A stretch of DNA of 34,972 nucleotides from Ramlibacter sp. Its GTDB lineage: Bacteria > Pseudomonadota > Gammaproteobacteria > Burkholderiales > Burkholderiaceae_C. This document shows, one piece after another, positions 11,226 to 22,408 of this stretch (the first letter of the stretch is position 1; each line of letters starts with the position of its first letter). The stretch spans positions 1 through 34,972 of the forward strand of contig NZ_JAQGLS010000165.1 of assembly GCF_028292805.1 (NCBI RefSeq), read 5' to 3'. The notes under the pieces were generated by a model that was not told the DNA's origin, ran no database searches, and saw nothing but the letters and a program-made list of their open reading frames with translations. The position numbers and the translations under genes are program-made.

Positions 11226-11936
11226 TCAGGGCGCGGCGGTCGGCACCTGTTTGCGAGGCAGCAGCTTGCCGATCGCCAGCACCAGCAGCGCGCCAAAGGC
11301 GGCGGCGCCGTACTCCCAGGCCTTGGAGGCGGGCAGGTAAGGCTTGAGGCCCGGGTCGGTGAAGATCATCTGGCCGGCGATCCAGCCCAGCAGCATGCCG
11401 CCCAGCACGATGATGATCGGGAACCGGTCCATCAGCTTGAGCACAATCTGGCTGCCAGCCACGATGATGGGGATCGACACCAGCAGGCCGAAGATCACCA
11501 GCGGCAGCTGATGCTGGCCCGCGCTTTCGGCGGCGCCGGCGATGGCCAGCACGTTGTCGACGCTCATTACCAGGTCGGCGATGATCACCGTCTTGACGGC
11601 CGCCCACAGCTTGTCGCTCGACTGGATGTTGCCGTGCTCGTCGTGGTCGTCCTGCGGCAGCAGCAGCTTGACGCCGATCCAGACCAGCAGAATGCCGCCG
11701 ACCAACTTCAGGTACGGGACCGACAGCAGGGCCAGTGCGAAGGCGATCAGAACGACCCGCAGCACGATGGCGCCCATGGTGCCGTAGATGATGCCCAGCT
11801 TGCGCTGCTTGGGCGGCAAGCCGCGGCAGGCCAGCGCGATCACGACCGCGTTGTCACCGCCGAGCAGGATGTCGATCAGGATGATCTGGCCCACCGCGAC
11901 CCAGAAGGCCGGGGTGAGGAATTCCATGAAGTCCAT
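11226..11936 (-). CDS. TerC-family integral membrane protein
   Basis: MDFMEFLTPAFWVAVGQIILIDILLGGDNAVVIALACRGLPPKQR...IIADLVMSVDNVLAIAGAA; TerC GGDNA and SVDNV motifs. Confidence 0.93.
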   Translation of the reverse strand: MDFMEFLTPAFWVAVGQIILIDILLGGDNAVVIALACRGLPPKQRKLGIIYGTMGAIVLRVVLIAFALALLSVPYLKLVGGILLVWIGVKLLLPQDDHDEHGNIQSSDKLWAAVKTVIIADLVMSVDNVLAIAGAAESAGQHQLPLVIFGLLVSIPIIVAGSQIVLKLMDRFPIIIVLGGMLLGWIAGQMIFTDPGLKPYLPASKAWEYGAAAFGALLVLAIGKLLPRKQVPTAAP

Positions 11937-11956
11937 TGCTTGTGTGCCTGTTGTTC

Positions 11957-11996
11957 TAAAACGAAAGAGCCGATTGTCGGTCAGGACAATCGGCTC
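11957..11996 (-). terminator. Rho-independent terminator of sucCD
   Basis: Minus strand GAGCCGATTGTC-CTGACC-GACAATCGGCTC followed by TTTCGTTTTA; 12-bp perfect stem just downstream of sucD. Confidence 0.85.
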
Positions 11997-12018
11997 CGGG
12001 GCGTGGCTGCCCCCGGTC

Positions 12019-12912
12019 TTACAGAAGTGCCTTGAGCAGCTTGGCCATCTCGGACGGGTTGCGGGTCACCTTGAAGCCGCACTCTTCCATGATCGCCAGC
12101 TTGGCATCGGCCGTGTCGGCGCCGCCCGAGATCAGCGCGCCGGCGTGGCCCATGCGCTTGCCGGGAGGGGCGGTGACGCCGGCGATGAAGCCGACGACGG
12201 GCTTTTTCATGTTGTCCTTGCACCAGCGGGCGGCTTCCGCCTCGTCCGGGCCGCCGATCTCGCCGATCATGATCACCGCGTCGGTTTCCGGATCGTCGTT
12301 GAAGGCCTGCATCACGTCGATGTGCTTCAACCCGTTGATCGGGTCGCCGCCGATGCCCACGGCGCTGGACTGGCCAAGACCGATTTCGGTCAGCTGTGCC
12401 ACGGCTTCATAGGTCAGCGTGCCGGAGCGCGAGACCACGCCGATCCGGCCCTTGCGGTGGATATGGCCGGGCATGATGCCGATCTTGATCTCGTCGGGCG
12501 TGATCAGGCCGGGGCAGTTGGGGCCCAGCAGCAGCGTCTTTTTGCCGCCCCGAGCTTCCTTTTGCTTCATACGGTTGCGCAGCTCCAGCATGTCGCGCAC
12601 CGGGATGCCTTCGGTGATGCAGATCGCCAGGTCCAGGTCGGCCTCGACGGCTTCCCAGATGGCGGCGGCGGCGCCGGCTGGCGGCACGTAGATCACGGAC
12701 ACCGTGGCGCCGGTTTCCTTGGCCGCTTCCTTGACCGAACCGTAGATCGGGATGCCGAAGATCTTCTCGCCGGCCTTCTTCGGGTTCACGCCGGCCACGA
12801 AGCATTCCTTGCCGTTCGCGTATTCCTGGCACTTTTCCGTGTGGAACTGGCCGGTCTTGCCGGTGATGCCCTGGGTGATGACCCGGGTGTCCTTGTTGAT
12901 GTAGATCGACAT
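12019..12912 (-). CDS. sucD: Succinate-CoA ligase, alpha subunit
   Basis: MSIYINKDTRVITQGITGKTGQFHTEKCQEYANG...LLGPNCPGLI...GRIGVVSRSGTLTYEAV...GHAGALI; SucD. Confidence 0.98.
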   Translation of the reverse strand: MSIYINKDTRVITQGITGKTGQFHTEKCQEYANGKECFVAGVNPKKAGEKIFGIPIYGSVKEAAKETGATVSVIYVPPAGAAAAIWEAVEADLDLAICITEGIPVRDMLELRNRMKQKEARGGKKTLLLGPNCPGLITPDEIKIGIMPGHIHRKGRIGVVSRSGTLTYEAVAQLTEIGLGQSSAVGIGGDPINGLKHIDVMQAFNDDPETDAVIMIGEIGGPDEAEAARWCKDNMKKPVVGFIAGVTAPPGKRMGHAGALISGGADTADAKLAIMEECGFKVTRNPSEMAKLLKALL

Positions 12913-12922
12913 GTCTGTTTCC

Positions 12923-14089
<1,167 letters not shown>

Positions 14090-14246
14090 GAGGTGTCTCT
14101 CGGGAGTCGATTCGGGTGGAGCTGCGTCAAGGGGCGCCGACATTCAGGCCGCGCAGCAGAGCGCAGCCTTCAACTGTATCATGCTGCAATGCACCATCCC
14201 TGCCTGTCCCACAGTGGCGGGAGCTGCCTTTGAACAGGAATTGACG

Positions 14247-15167
14247 ATGCCCAAGGTCTTCATCGACGGCGAAGCCGGAACCACCGGCCTGCTGATCCGC
14301 GAGCGGCTCCAGACCATGCCCGAGGTGGAAGTGGTCAGCATCGCGCCGGACAAGCGCAAGGATCCGCAGGCCAAGCGCGAACTGATGGCGGGCGTCGACC
14401 TGGTCGTCTTCTGCCTGCACGACGACGCGGCACGCGAATCGGCCGCCATGATCGACGCCATCGGCCACGCCGGCGGCAACAAGCCCCGCATCATCGATGC
14501 GTCGAGCGCGCACCGCACGGCCGACGGCTGGGTGTTCGGCTTTCCCGAGCTGGCGCCGGGCCAGCGCGAGGCGGTGGCCAAGGCCGAACGGGTGAGCAAC
14601 CCTGGCTGCTACGCCACCGGCGCCATCGCGCTGGTGCGGCCGCTGGTCGACGCCGGCATGCTGCCCACCGATTACCCCGTGGTGCTGCCTTCGGTCAGCG
14701 GCTATTCGGGCGGCGGCCGCGCCATGATCGAGGCCTACGAAGGCGGCAAGGCGCCGGCCTTCGAGCTGTATGCGCTGGGTCTGCAGCACAAGCACCTGCC
14801 GGAGATCATGAAGTACACCGGCCTGGTGCGGCGGCCGATCTTCGTTCCGGCGGTCGGCAACTTCAAGCAGGGCATGCTGGTGCAGTTGCCGCTGCACCTG
14901 AACACGCTGCCGGGCAAGCCGACGCCCGACGACGTGGAGAACGTGCTGCGCCGCCACTACCAGGGCAGCGAATGGGTGACGGTGGCGGAGCCGACGGCGG
15001 ACGGCAAGCTGCAGCCCGAGGCGCTGAACGACACCAACAGGATGGAGCTGCGCGTGTATCGCAACATGGACTACTCGCACGTGGTGCTGGTGGCGCGGCT
15101 GGACAACCTGGGCAAGGGCGCCAGCGGGGCGGCGGTGCAGAACCTGAAGCTGATGCTTTCACTTTGA
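14247..15167 (+). CDS. argC: N-acetyl-gamma-glutamyl-phosphate reductase (type 2)
   Basis: [22 protein letters not shown]...[21 protein letters not shown]...[18 protein letters not shown]; short argC type. Confidence 0.93.
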   Translation: MPKVFIDGEAGTTGLLIRERLQTMPEVEVVSIAPDKRKDPQAKRELMAGVDLVVFCLHDDAARESAAMIDAIGHAGGNKPRIIDASSAHRTADGWVFGFPELAPGQREAVAKAERVSNPGCYATGAIALVRPLVDAGMLPTDYPVVLPSVSGYSGGGRAMIEAYEGGKAPAFELYALGLQHKHLPEIMKYTGLVRRPIFVPAVGNFKQGMLVQLPLHLNTLPGKPTPDDVENVLRRHYQGSEWVTVAEPTADGKLQPEALNDTNRMELRVYRNMDYSHVVLVARLDNLGKGASGAAVQNLKLMLSL

Positions 15168-15195
15168 AACGCTGCGGGCTTCCAAAGCGGCCTGA

Positions 15196-15657
15196 TCAGT
15201 TGGGGCGTTCGTCGTCGTCCGGCGAGTTCAGCACCTTGCGGATCACCTCGCCGCCGAACCCGCGCGCGGCCAGGAAGCGCCCTTGCTTGGCCCGCTGCGC
15301 CGCATCCGCCGGCAGCTCGCCAAAGCGCCTGCGCCAGACCTCGCGGGCCCGCTCGAACTCGGTGGCACGCAGGCCGGCCACGGCGGCCGCCACCTTCTCG
15401 GCGTCCAGCCCCTTGGCCTGCAGTTCCTGCCTGATGCGGCCGGCGCCGAGCCGGCCGGCGCGCCGGTGCAGCACCGAATCGACCACCCGCTGCTCGTTGA
15501 TGAAGTCCTTGGCCTGCAGTTCGTCCAGGGCCTGCTTCAACGTGCCGGGCTCTTCCTCGTGGCTGGCCAGCTTGCGCTCCAGCTCCTGGCGCGAATGCTC
15601 GCGCCCGGCCAGCAGCCGCAGCGCACGACCCTTCAGCGAGGGCTTGGCAAAGCCCAT
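15196..15657 (-). CDS. recX: Regulatory protein RecX
   Basis: SLKGRALRLLAGREHSRQELERKLASH...ALDELQAKDFINEQRVVDSVLHRRAGRLGAGRIRQELQAKGL; 6 bp downstream of recA. Confidence 0.93.
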   Translation of the reverse strand: MGFAKPSLKGRALRLLAGREHSRQELERKLASHEEEPGTLKQALDELQAKDFINEQRVVDSVLHRRAGRLGAGRIRQELQAKGLDAEKVAAAVAGLRATEFERAREVWRRRFGELPADAAQRAKQGRFLAARGFGGEVIRKVLNSPDDDERPN

Positions 15658-15663
15658 GCGGCG

Positions 15664-16725
<1,062 letters not shown>

Positions 16726-16787
16726 CTTGGTTTCTCCTTGGGAATCAATAGGTTGGCGTTTTTTCATCCAGTGGATTTAAGCACAGG

Positions 16788-16803
16788 CTGGATGCATGGC
16801 CAG
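16788..16803 (-). promoter_or_regulatory. Candidate LexA (SOS) box upstream of recA
   Basis: CTGGATGCATGGCCAG = CTG-N10-CAG, upstream of recA in the recA/marR divergent intergenic region. Confidence 0.5.
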
Positions 16804-16868
16804 TACTTTAACGATCCCGATGCGCGGAGGAAACAGGTTTTTTCGTCAGTTTGACTTACGATGTAGCC

Positions 16869-17342
16869 ATGAGCTCCGAAGAAGGCTGGCGCCTGACCCA
16901 TCTCGGCCGCTTGCTGGGGCACGCGATGCGGCGCTTCGACGCGCGCGTGCTGCACCTGATGGCCCACAACATCGACGTGCCGCTGGCGCTGTCCAACCTG
17001 GCCGCGCGGGCCCAGATCAGCGCTGCCCACATCCACATCACCCGCCACCTGGCCCTCAGGGGCAGCCGCCTGACCGAGCTGGCGGAACGCGCCGGCATGA
17101 GCAAGCAGGCGATGGGCGACCTGGTGGACCAGTGCGAAGCCTGGGGCCTGGTCACGCGCGAGCCCGATGCGCGCGACGCCCGCGCCCGGCTGGTGCAGTT
17201 CACGCCCACCGGCCTGTTGTGGCTGCAGGCCTTCAAGGAGGCCGTGGTGGTGGCGGAGCGGGAGTTTCGCGAGGAGGTGGGCCATGACGTGGCGACGGTG
17301 GTCAAGATCGGGCTGGAAGCCTATGCGGGCGGCGCCGGCTGA
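16869..17342 (+). CDS. MarR-family transcriptional regulator
   Basis: Winged-helix region SRLTELAERAGMSKQAMGDLVDQCEAWGLVTREPDARDARARLVQFTPTG. Confidence 0.85.
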   Translation: MSSEEGWRLTHLGRLLGHAMRRFDARVLHLMAHNIDVPLALSNLAARAQISAAHIHITRHLALRGSRLTELAERAGMSKQAMGDLVDQCEAWGLVTREPDARDARARLVQFTPTGLLWLQAFKEAVVVAEREFREEVGHDVATVVKIGLEAYAGGAG

Positions 17343-17436
17343 AAGCGCACGATCCACGTCAGTGCCGCGCCGACTCCAGCGCCTAGAATTCGCCGCAAAC
17401 GAGCGCCCGCCATGAGGCGCGCACCAGGAGACAAGC

Positions 17437-18108
17437 ATGCGGATCCTCATCGCGGAAGACGACCAGGTGCTGGCCGACGGCCTGCTGCGCAGCCTGCGTG
17501 CCGCCGGTGCCGCCGTCGACCACGTCGCCAGCGGCAGCGAAGCCGACGCGGCGCTGATGACGAACAACGAGTTCGACCTGCTGATCCTCGATCTCGGGCT
17601 GCCGAAGATGCACGGGCTGGAGGTGCTGCGCAAGCTGCGCGCCCGCGGCTCCAGCGTGCCGGTGCTGATCCTGACGGCGGCCGACGCGATCGAGGAGCGG
17701 GTCAAGGGCCTGGACCTGGGCGCCGACGACTACATGGCCAAGCCGTTCGCGCTGTCGGAGCTGGAAGCGCGGGTGCGGGCGCTCACGCGCCGCGGCATGG
17801 GCGCCTCCAGCAGCACCATCAAGCACGGCCCGCTGGTGTACGACCAGGCCGGCCGCGTCGCCAGCATCGACGGCAAGATGGTGGAGCTGTCGGCGCGCGA
17901 GCTGGGCCTGCTGGAGGTGCTGCTGCAGCGCGCCGGACGCCTGGTCAGCAAGGATCAGCTGGTCGAGCGCCTGTGCGAGTGGGGCGAGGAGGTGAGCAAC
18001 AACGCCATCGAGGTCTACATCCACCGGCTGCGCAAGAAGATCGAGAAGGGACCGATCCGCATTGCCACGGTGCGCGGGCTGGGCTACTGTCTGGAGAAGA
18101 TTCCCTGA
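17437..18108 (+). CDS. OmpR-family response regulator (TctD/QseB-like)
   Basis: MRILIAEDDQVLADGLLRSLRAAG...FDLLILDLGLPKMHGLEVL...ILTAAD...GADDYMAKPF...NAIEVYIHRLRKKI...IRIATVRGLGYCL. Confidence 0.95.
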   Translation: MRILIAEDDQVLADGLLRSLRAAGAAVDHVASGSEADAALMTNNEFDLLILDLGLPKMHGLEVLRKLRARGSSVPVLILTAADAIEERVKGLDLGADDYMAKPFALSELEARVRALTRRGMGASSSTIKHGPLVYDQAGRVASIDGKMVELSARELGLLEVLLQRAGRLVSKDQLVERLCEWGEEVSNNAIEVYIHRLRKKIEKGPIRIATVRGLGYCLEKIP

Positions 18109-18146
18109 CCTGCGCCCTTCCCGCGCAGGCGGGCTGACGAAGGCGC

Positions 18147-19619
18147 ATGAAACTGTTCCAGCGCGAGCAACGCTCGCTGTTCGGCGAGATCCTCGACTGG
18201 ATGCTGACGCCGCTGCTGCTGCTGTGGCCAGTCAGCCTGGCGCTGACCTGGCTGGTGGCGCAAAGCATCGCCGGCAAGCCGTTCGACCGGGCGCTGGAAT
18301 ACAACGTGCAGGCGCTGGCCCAGCTGGTGACGGTGCAGAACCAGCGCGCGGTGTTCTACCTGCCGCAGCCGGCCCGCGAGATCCTGCGCGCCGACGATTC
18401 CGACCACGTGTACTACCAGGTGCTGGGGCCGAAGGACGAACTGCTCAGCGGCGAGCGCGACTTCCCGGCGCCGCCGCAGGACGAGTGGCCCGTCGTCGGC
18501 GAGACGCGGCTGCGCGACGCCGAGATGCGCGGGCTCGACGTGCGGGTGGCCTACACCTGGGTGCGGGTCGACCTGGCGGGCGCCCAGCCGGCGCTGGTGC
18601 AGGTGGCCGAGACGCGCGAGAAGCGCTCGGTGCTGGCCACGGAAATCATCAAGGGCGTGATGCTGCCGCAGCTGGTGATCCTGCCGCTGGCGGTGCTGCT
18701 GGTGTGGCTGGCGCTGGTGCGCGGCATCAAGCCGCTGTCGGAACTGGAAGAGCGCATCCGCGCCCGCAAGCCCGACGACCTGAGCCCGCTGGACGAAAAG
18801 GTGGTGCCGCTGGAGGTGGCCCCGCTGGTGTCGTCGGTCAACGACCTGCTGCGGCGGCTGAAAGACTCGATCGCCACCCAGAAGCGCTTCCTGGCGGACG
18901 CGGCGCACCAGCTGAAGACGCCGCTGGCGGGGCTGCGGATGCAGGCCGACCTGGCGCAGCGCGAGCACTTCAACGCCGACGAGCTGAAGCAGTCGCTCAA
19001 GCAGATCGGCCGCTCCAGCATGCGCGCCACCCACACCGTCAACCAGCTGCTGGCGCTGGCCAGGGCCGAGAGCAGCGGCAAGGCGCTGGTGCGCCAGCGC
19101 TGCGACCTGGCGGCGCTGACGGTGGAGGCGGTGCGGGACACGGTGCCGCGCGCCATGGACAAGCACGTGGACCTGGGCTACGACGGCGCCCAGCCCGGGA
19201 GCGCCGGGGTCTGGCTGCAAGGCAACCCGACCCTGCTCAAGGAAATGATCCGCAACCTGCTGGACAACGCGGTGGCCTACACCCCGTCGACGGCACGGCA
19301 GCCCGGGGTGGTGACGGCGCGGGTGCTGGCCGACCCGTTCGGGTCGGTGCTGGTGCTGCAGGTGGAAGACACCGGGCCCGGCATCGCCAAGAGCGAACGC
19401 GAGCTGGTGTTCCAGCCGTTCTACCGCGCGCTCGGGACCAACGTGGACGGCTCCGGGCTGGGGCTGCCGATCGTGCGCGAGATCGCCCACCAGCACAAGG
19501 CGGAGATCACCCTGGAGGATGCGCGTGCGGGCCAGCTGCCTCCGGGCACGCGGGTGACGGTGCGGTTCCAGGTGAGCTTGGCCGCCGACCGTGCCAGCGA
19601 AGCGGTCGAAACGGCATAG
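18147..19619 (+). CDS. Two-component sensor histidine kinase (TctE-like)
   Basis: Two TM segments, H-box FLADAAHQLKTPLAGLRMQADLA, N-box NLLDNAVAYTP, EDTGPGIAKSE, GSGLGLPIV. Confidence 0.95.
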   Translation: MKLFQREQRSLFGEILDWMLTPLLLLWPVSLALTWLVAQSIAGKPFDRALEYNVQALAQLVTVQNQRAVFYLPQPAREILRADDSDHVYYQVLGPKDELLSGERDFPAPPQDEWPVVGETRLRDAEMRGLDVRVAYTWVRVDLAGAQPALVQVAETREKRSVLATEIIKGVMLPQLVILPLAVLLVWLALVRGIKPLSELEERIRARKPDDLSPLDEKVVPLEVAPLVSSVNDLLRRLKDSIATQKRFLADAAHQLKTPLAGLRMQADLAQREHFNADELKQSLKQIGRSSMRATHTVNQLLALARAESSGKALVRQRCDLAALTVEAVRDTVPRAMDKHVDLGYDGAQPGSAGVWLQGNPTLLKEMIRNLLDNAVAYTPSTARQPGVVTARVLADPFGSVLVLQVEDTGPGIAKSERELVFQPFYRALGTNVDGSGLGLPIVREIAHQHKAEITLEDARAGQLPPGTRVTVRFQVSLAADRASEAVETA

Positions 19620-19707
19620 GTGCCGTCATAGCCGCCTCGCGCCGCAATCCAGACCGGCACCGCATCACCGGGGCATCGATCCCGGCTCGAGCCCGCGATG
19701 GCAGCCT

Positions 19708-20364
19708 TCAGGGCTGGTAGACGTTCAGCTCCAGCCGCTCGCGCGCCATCGCCCGCTGCAGGCCCGGCAATCCGGCGATCTTCTGCACGTGCGCCCACAG
19801 CGCGGTGTAGCCGGTCGGGTCGATCTTGGCGTAGCCACCCCAGCGCAGCAGCGTCAGCGCGTACGCATCGAGCGGGCCGAAATGGTCGCCGCCCAGGAAC
19901 GGCTGGCCGGCCGCGGCCGCCTTCTGCGCCATCGCCTCGATCTCGGCCAGCAGCCCGGCATAGACCTTGGCGTTGAACGCCTTCAGTTCGGCCTGCGCCT
20001 GGGGCGACTCGGCGAACTTGTACGGCATGAACACGTGGGTGAAGGTCGGATGCACCGTGTTGTTCATCCAGGCCAGCGTCTCCAGCACGCGGGTGCGCGC
20101 CAGCTGCTGGCGCGGCAGGAACTGCTGGTCGGGAAATTTCGCGTCCAGGTGCTGGACGATGGCCAGGATCTGCGTGATGGCCTGCTCGCCGTCAACCAGC
20201 ACCGGCACCTGGGCCCGCGGGTTGACGGCGGTGAAAGCCGGCTGCTTTTGCTCGCCCTTGTGCAGCTTGACCAGCACGGCCTCGAACGGCTGGCCGCTGT
20301 TTTCCAGCAGGGCATGCGGCACGAACGAACAGGCGCCGGGGGCGAAATACAGCTTCAAGGCCAT
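19708..20364 (-). CDS. Glutathione S-transferase family protein
   Basis: MALKLYFAPGACSFVPHALLENSGQPFEAVLVKL...NPRAQVPVLVDGEQAITQILAIVQHLD; GST N-terminal thioredoxin fold and C-terminal region. Confidence 0.93.
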   Translation of the reverse strand: MALKLYFAPGACSFVPHALLENSGQPFEAVLVKLHKGEQKQPAFTAVNPRAQVPVLVDGEQAITQILAIVQHLDAKFPDQQFLPRQQLARTRVLETLAWMNNTVHPTFTHVFMPYKFAESPQAQAELKAFNAKVYAGLLAEIEAMAQKAAAAGQPFLGGDHFGPLDAYALTLLRWGGYAKIDPTGYTALWAHVQKIAGLPGLQRAMARERLELNVYQP

Positions 20365-20379
20365 GGGGATCTCCGGTGA

Positions 20380-21036
20380 TCAGCGGCAAGGTCGCAAGGG
20401 GCGGGTGGCGAGGGCGGTGCGCAGCTCGTCCAGGCGCGGGCGCAAGGCATCGTCCACGGCCGGCAGCAGCAGCCGCTGGCCGCGCAGCTGGGGCCGCTCC
20501 TGCAGCACGCGGGCGGTGCGCACGCCGCGCTCGGTCAGGGTTTCCATCTGCCGCACGGCCGCGGCTTCGGTGGGGTGGCCGCCCAGCGACAGCCCCGGCT
20601 CCAGTTCGGAATTGGACAGCGGCTCGGAGGAAATGCCCAGCTGGCGCAGCTCGGCCCGCTTGCGCGCCACCTGCTCGACGCCGGGGTACTTGCCCATGTA
20701 GACGATCCAGCGCGCCGGCTCCAGCACCGGCTCGAAGCTCCAGGCCCCGGCCGGCCAGCGCCCCAGCAGCGGCCGCAGCGCCGTCACCAGCGGCTCGTCG
20801 AGCGGGCCGGCCTGCAGGCATTCGGGCGGCTGCGGCGCCTGCGCCAGCGCCGCATCGAGGCGGCGCAGCTCTTCCGGCCGCAGCAGCCGCACCGCCTCCG
20901 GGTGCAGTTGCTGGTTGAGCCGCTGCGGCTCCGACTGCTGCGTCGGACCCACGCCCCAAGGCAGCAGCAGCCCTTGTGACCAGGCGTAGAAGCCGCCGTT
21001 GGCCAGCAGCAGGAGCAGGACGGTCAGGCGCAGCAT
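20380..21036 (-). CDS. Membrane-anchored SPOR-like domain protein
   Basis: N-terminal hydrophobic anchor LRLTVLLLLLANGGFYAW; C-terminal WIVYMGKYPGVEQVARKRAELRQLGIS...LGGHPTEAAAVRQMETLTERGVRTARVL resembles SPOR. Confidence 0.65.
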   Translation of the reverse strand: MLRLTVLLLLLANGGFYAWSQGLLLPWGVGPTQQSEPQRLNQQLHPEAVRLLRPEELRRLDAALAQAPQPPECLQAGPLDEPLVTALRPLLGRWPAGAWSFEPVLEPARWIVYMGKYPGVEQVARKRAELRQLGISSEPLSNSELEPGLSLGGHPTEAAAVRQMETLTERGVRTARVLQERPQLRGQRLLLPAVDDALRPRLDELRTALATRPLRPCR

Positions 21037-21042
21037 GGGCTC

Positions 21043-21831
21043 TCAGGAACGCGGTGAGGAGGCACCGGCCGGACGCACGCTCACTTCGGAGCTGCTGATG
21101 GCCTGCATGCCGGCCGCAGTATGCACCAGCAGGCTGCCGACCTCGGTCACGCCGTGGGCGGTGCCGGTGGTGCCGTCGCTCAGGGTGACCGGCCGGTCGC
21201 GCAACGCGTCGCGGGCCTGGAAGCGGGCCTGGAACGGGGCGAAGCCGAACTGCTCGAACGCCTGCAGCGCCAGCACCAGCGGGCCGGCCAGGCGCAGCAA
21301 GGTGCTGCCGGCGTCGGCGTCGGGATCGAGTTCCGCCACCGCCGCCGGCGGGGTCGACAAGCCCTGGGCGGGCCGCGGCGCGATGTTCAGGCCGACGCCG
21401 ACCACGGCATAGCGGCCGCCGCCGGCGCTGCCCTCGCCGAAGCTCGCGGTTTCGATCAGGATGCCGCCCAGCTTGCGGTCACGCAGCCACAGGTCGTTCG
21501 GCCACTTGAGCTGGACGGCGGGGTCCAGGCTTTCGGCTATGCTGGCGCCCACTGCCAGGGAAAGCCCCGACCAGTCAGCGCCCGCCAGCGACAGACCCAG
21601 CGAAAAGGTCAGCGACGCCCCGGCCTCGCCGTGCCAGTTGCGGCCCAGCCGGCCGCGGCCGGCGGTCTGGCGCTCGGCCACCAGCAGCACGGGATCGGTC
21701 CGGCCGGCCCGGACCCGGCGCATCAGTTCGGAATTGGTCGAGTCCAGTTCCGGCAGCACTTCGACGGTGAAGCCGGGCAGCAGGGGCTCCACCTGCTGCC
21801 AGATCGCTTCCGCCGGCCAGCGGATCGCCAC
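21043..21831 (-). CDS. birA: Biotin--[acetyl-CoA-carboxylase] ligase, monofunctional BirA-type
   Basis: LDSTNSELMRR...AERQTAGRGRLGRNWHGEAGASLTFSL...LKWPNDLWLRDRKLGGILIE...GVGLNI; no N-terminal HTH. GTG start at 21831 immediately follows the SET gene stop (tentative). Confidence 0.88.
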   Translation of the reverse strand: MAIRWPAEAIWQQVEPLLPGFTVEVLPELDSTNSELMRRVRAGRTDPVLLVAERQTAGRGRLGRNWHGEAGASLTFSLGLSLAGADWSGLSLAVGASIAESLDPAVQLKWPNDLWLRDRKLGGILIETASFGEGSAGGGRYAVVGVGLNIAPRPAQGLSTPPAAVAELDPDADAGSTLLRLAGPLVLALQAFEQFGFAPFQARFQARDALRDRPVTLSDGTTGTAHGVTEVGSLLVHTAAGMQAISSSEVSVRPAGASSPRS

Positions 21832-21833
21832 GC

Positions 21834-22310
21834 TCAGCGGCGCCGCTTGGGTGCCAGCAAGGTGCCGCGGCATTCGGGGGCGCCGCACCAGCAGGGATAC
21901 TCGGCCTTCAGTTTCTTGGTATACGGCTCGTCGATGATCAGGCCGTAGTCGTAGTTGAGTTCCTCGCCCGCCGCTATGTTGCGCAAGCTCTTGATGAACA
22001 CCCGCCCGCCGTCCTCGTCCGCCTCGCAGTTGGGGGCGCAGGAGTGGTTGATCCAGCGCGAGGCGTTGCCGCCGTGGGCTGCATCGATCACCCGGTCTTC
22101 GTCGATATGGAAGTAGAAAGTATGGTTCGGATCTTCGGGATTCCAGGGATGGCGGCGCTGCGCCTCCTTCCAGGAAATGATCTCGCCCACGTATTCGATG
22201 AGGGTCTCGCCTTCCGGGATGTCCCGAAGCGCGAAGACCCCCTTGCCGTGCACGCCGGACTTGCGGACTTGGATGCGGCGGTTGGTCTTGGGGGCGGACT
22301 TGGCGGGCAT
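21834..22310 (-). CDS. SET-domain protein-lysine methyltransferase
   Basis: IQVRKSGVHGKGVFALRDIPEGETLIEYVGEII...ASRWINHSCAPNCEADEDGGRVFIKSLRNIAAGEELNYDYGL...CWCGAPECRGTLL; SET NHSCxPN and ELNYDY motifs plus post-SET CxCGxxxCRG. Confidence 0.93.
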   Translation of the reverse strand: MPAKSAPKTNRRIQVRKSGVHGKGVFALRDIPEGETLIEYVGEIISWKEAQRRHPWNPEDPNHTFYFHIDEDRVIDAAHGGNASRWINHSCAPNCEADEDGGRVFIKSLRNIAAGEELNYDYGLIIDEPYTKKLKAEYPCWCGAPECRGTLLAPKRRR

Positions 22311-22335
22311 GTTGAAATTTCTGTTAACTTGAATT

Positions 22336-22371
22336 CGTACACGTGCGCGCATGCGCGTGCGCGTACATGCG
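22336..22371. other. 36-bp strictly alternating purine/pyrimidine tract (Z-DNA-prone)
   Basis: CGTACACGTGCGCGCATGCGCGTGCGCGTACATGCG, uninterrupted RY alternation, mostly CG and CA/TG steps, in the SET/topB divergent intergenic region. Confidence 0.9.
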
Positions 22372-22408
22372 GGAAAAGCCGCGATTGTAAGAACACCTGG
22401 GAACGTCC

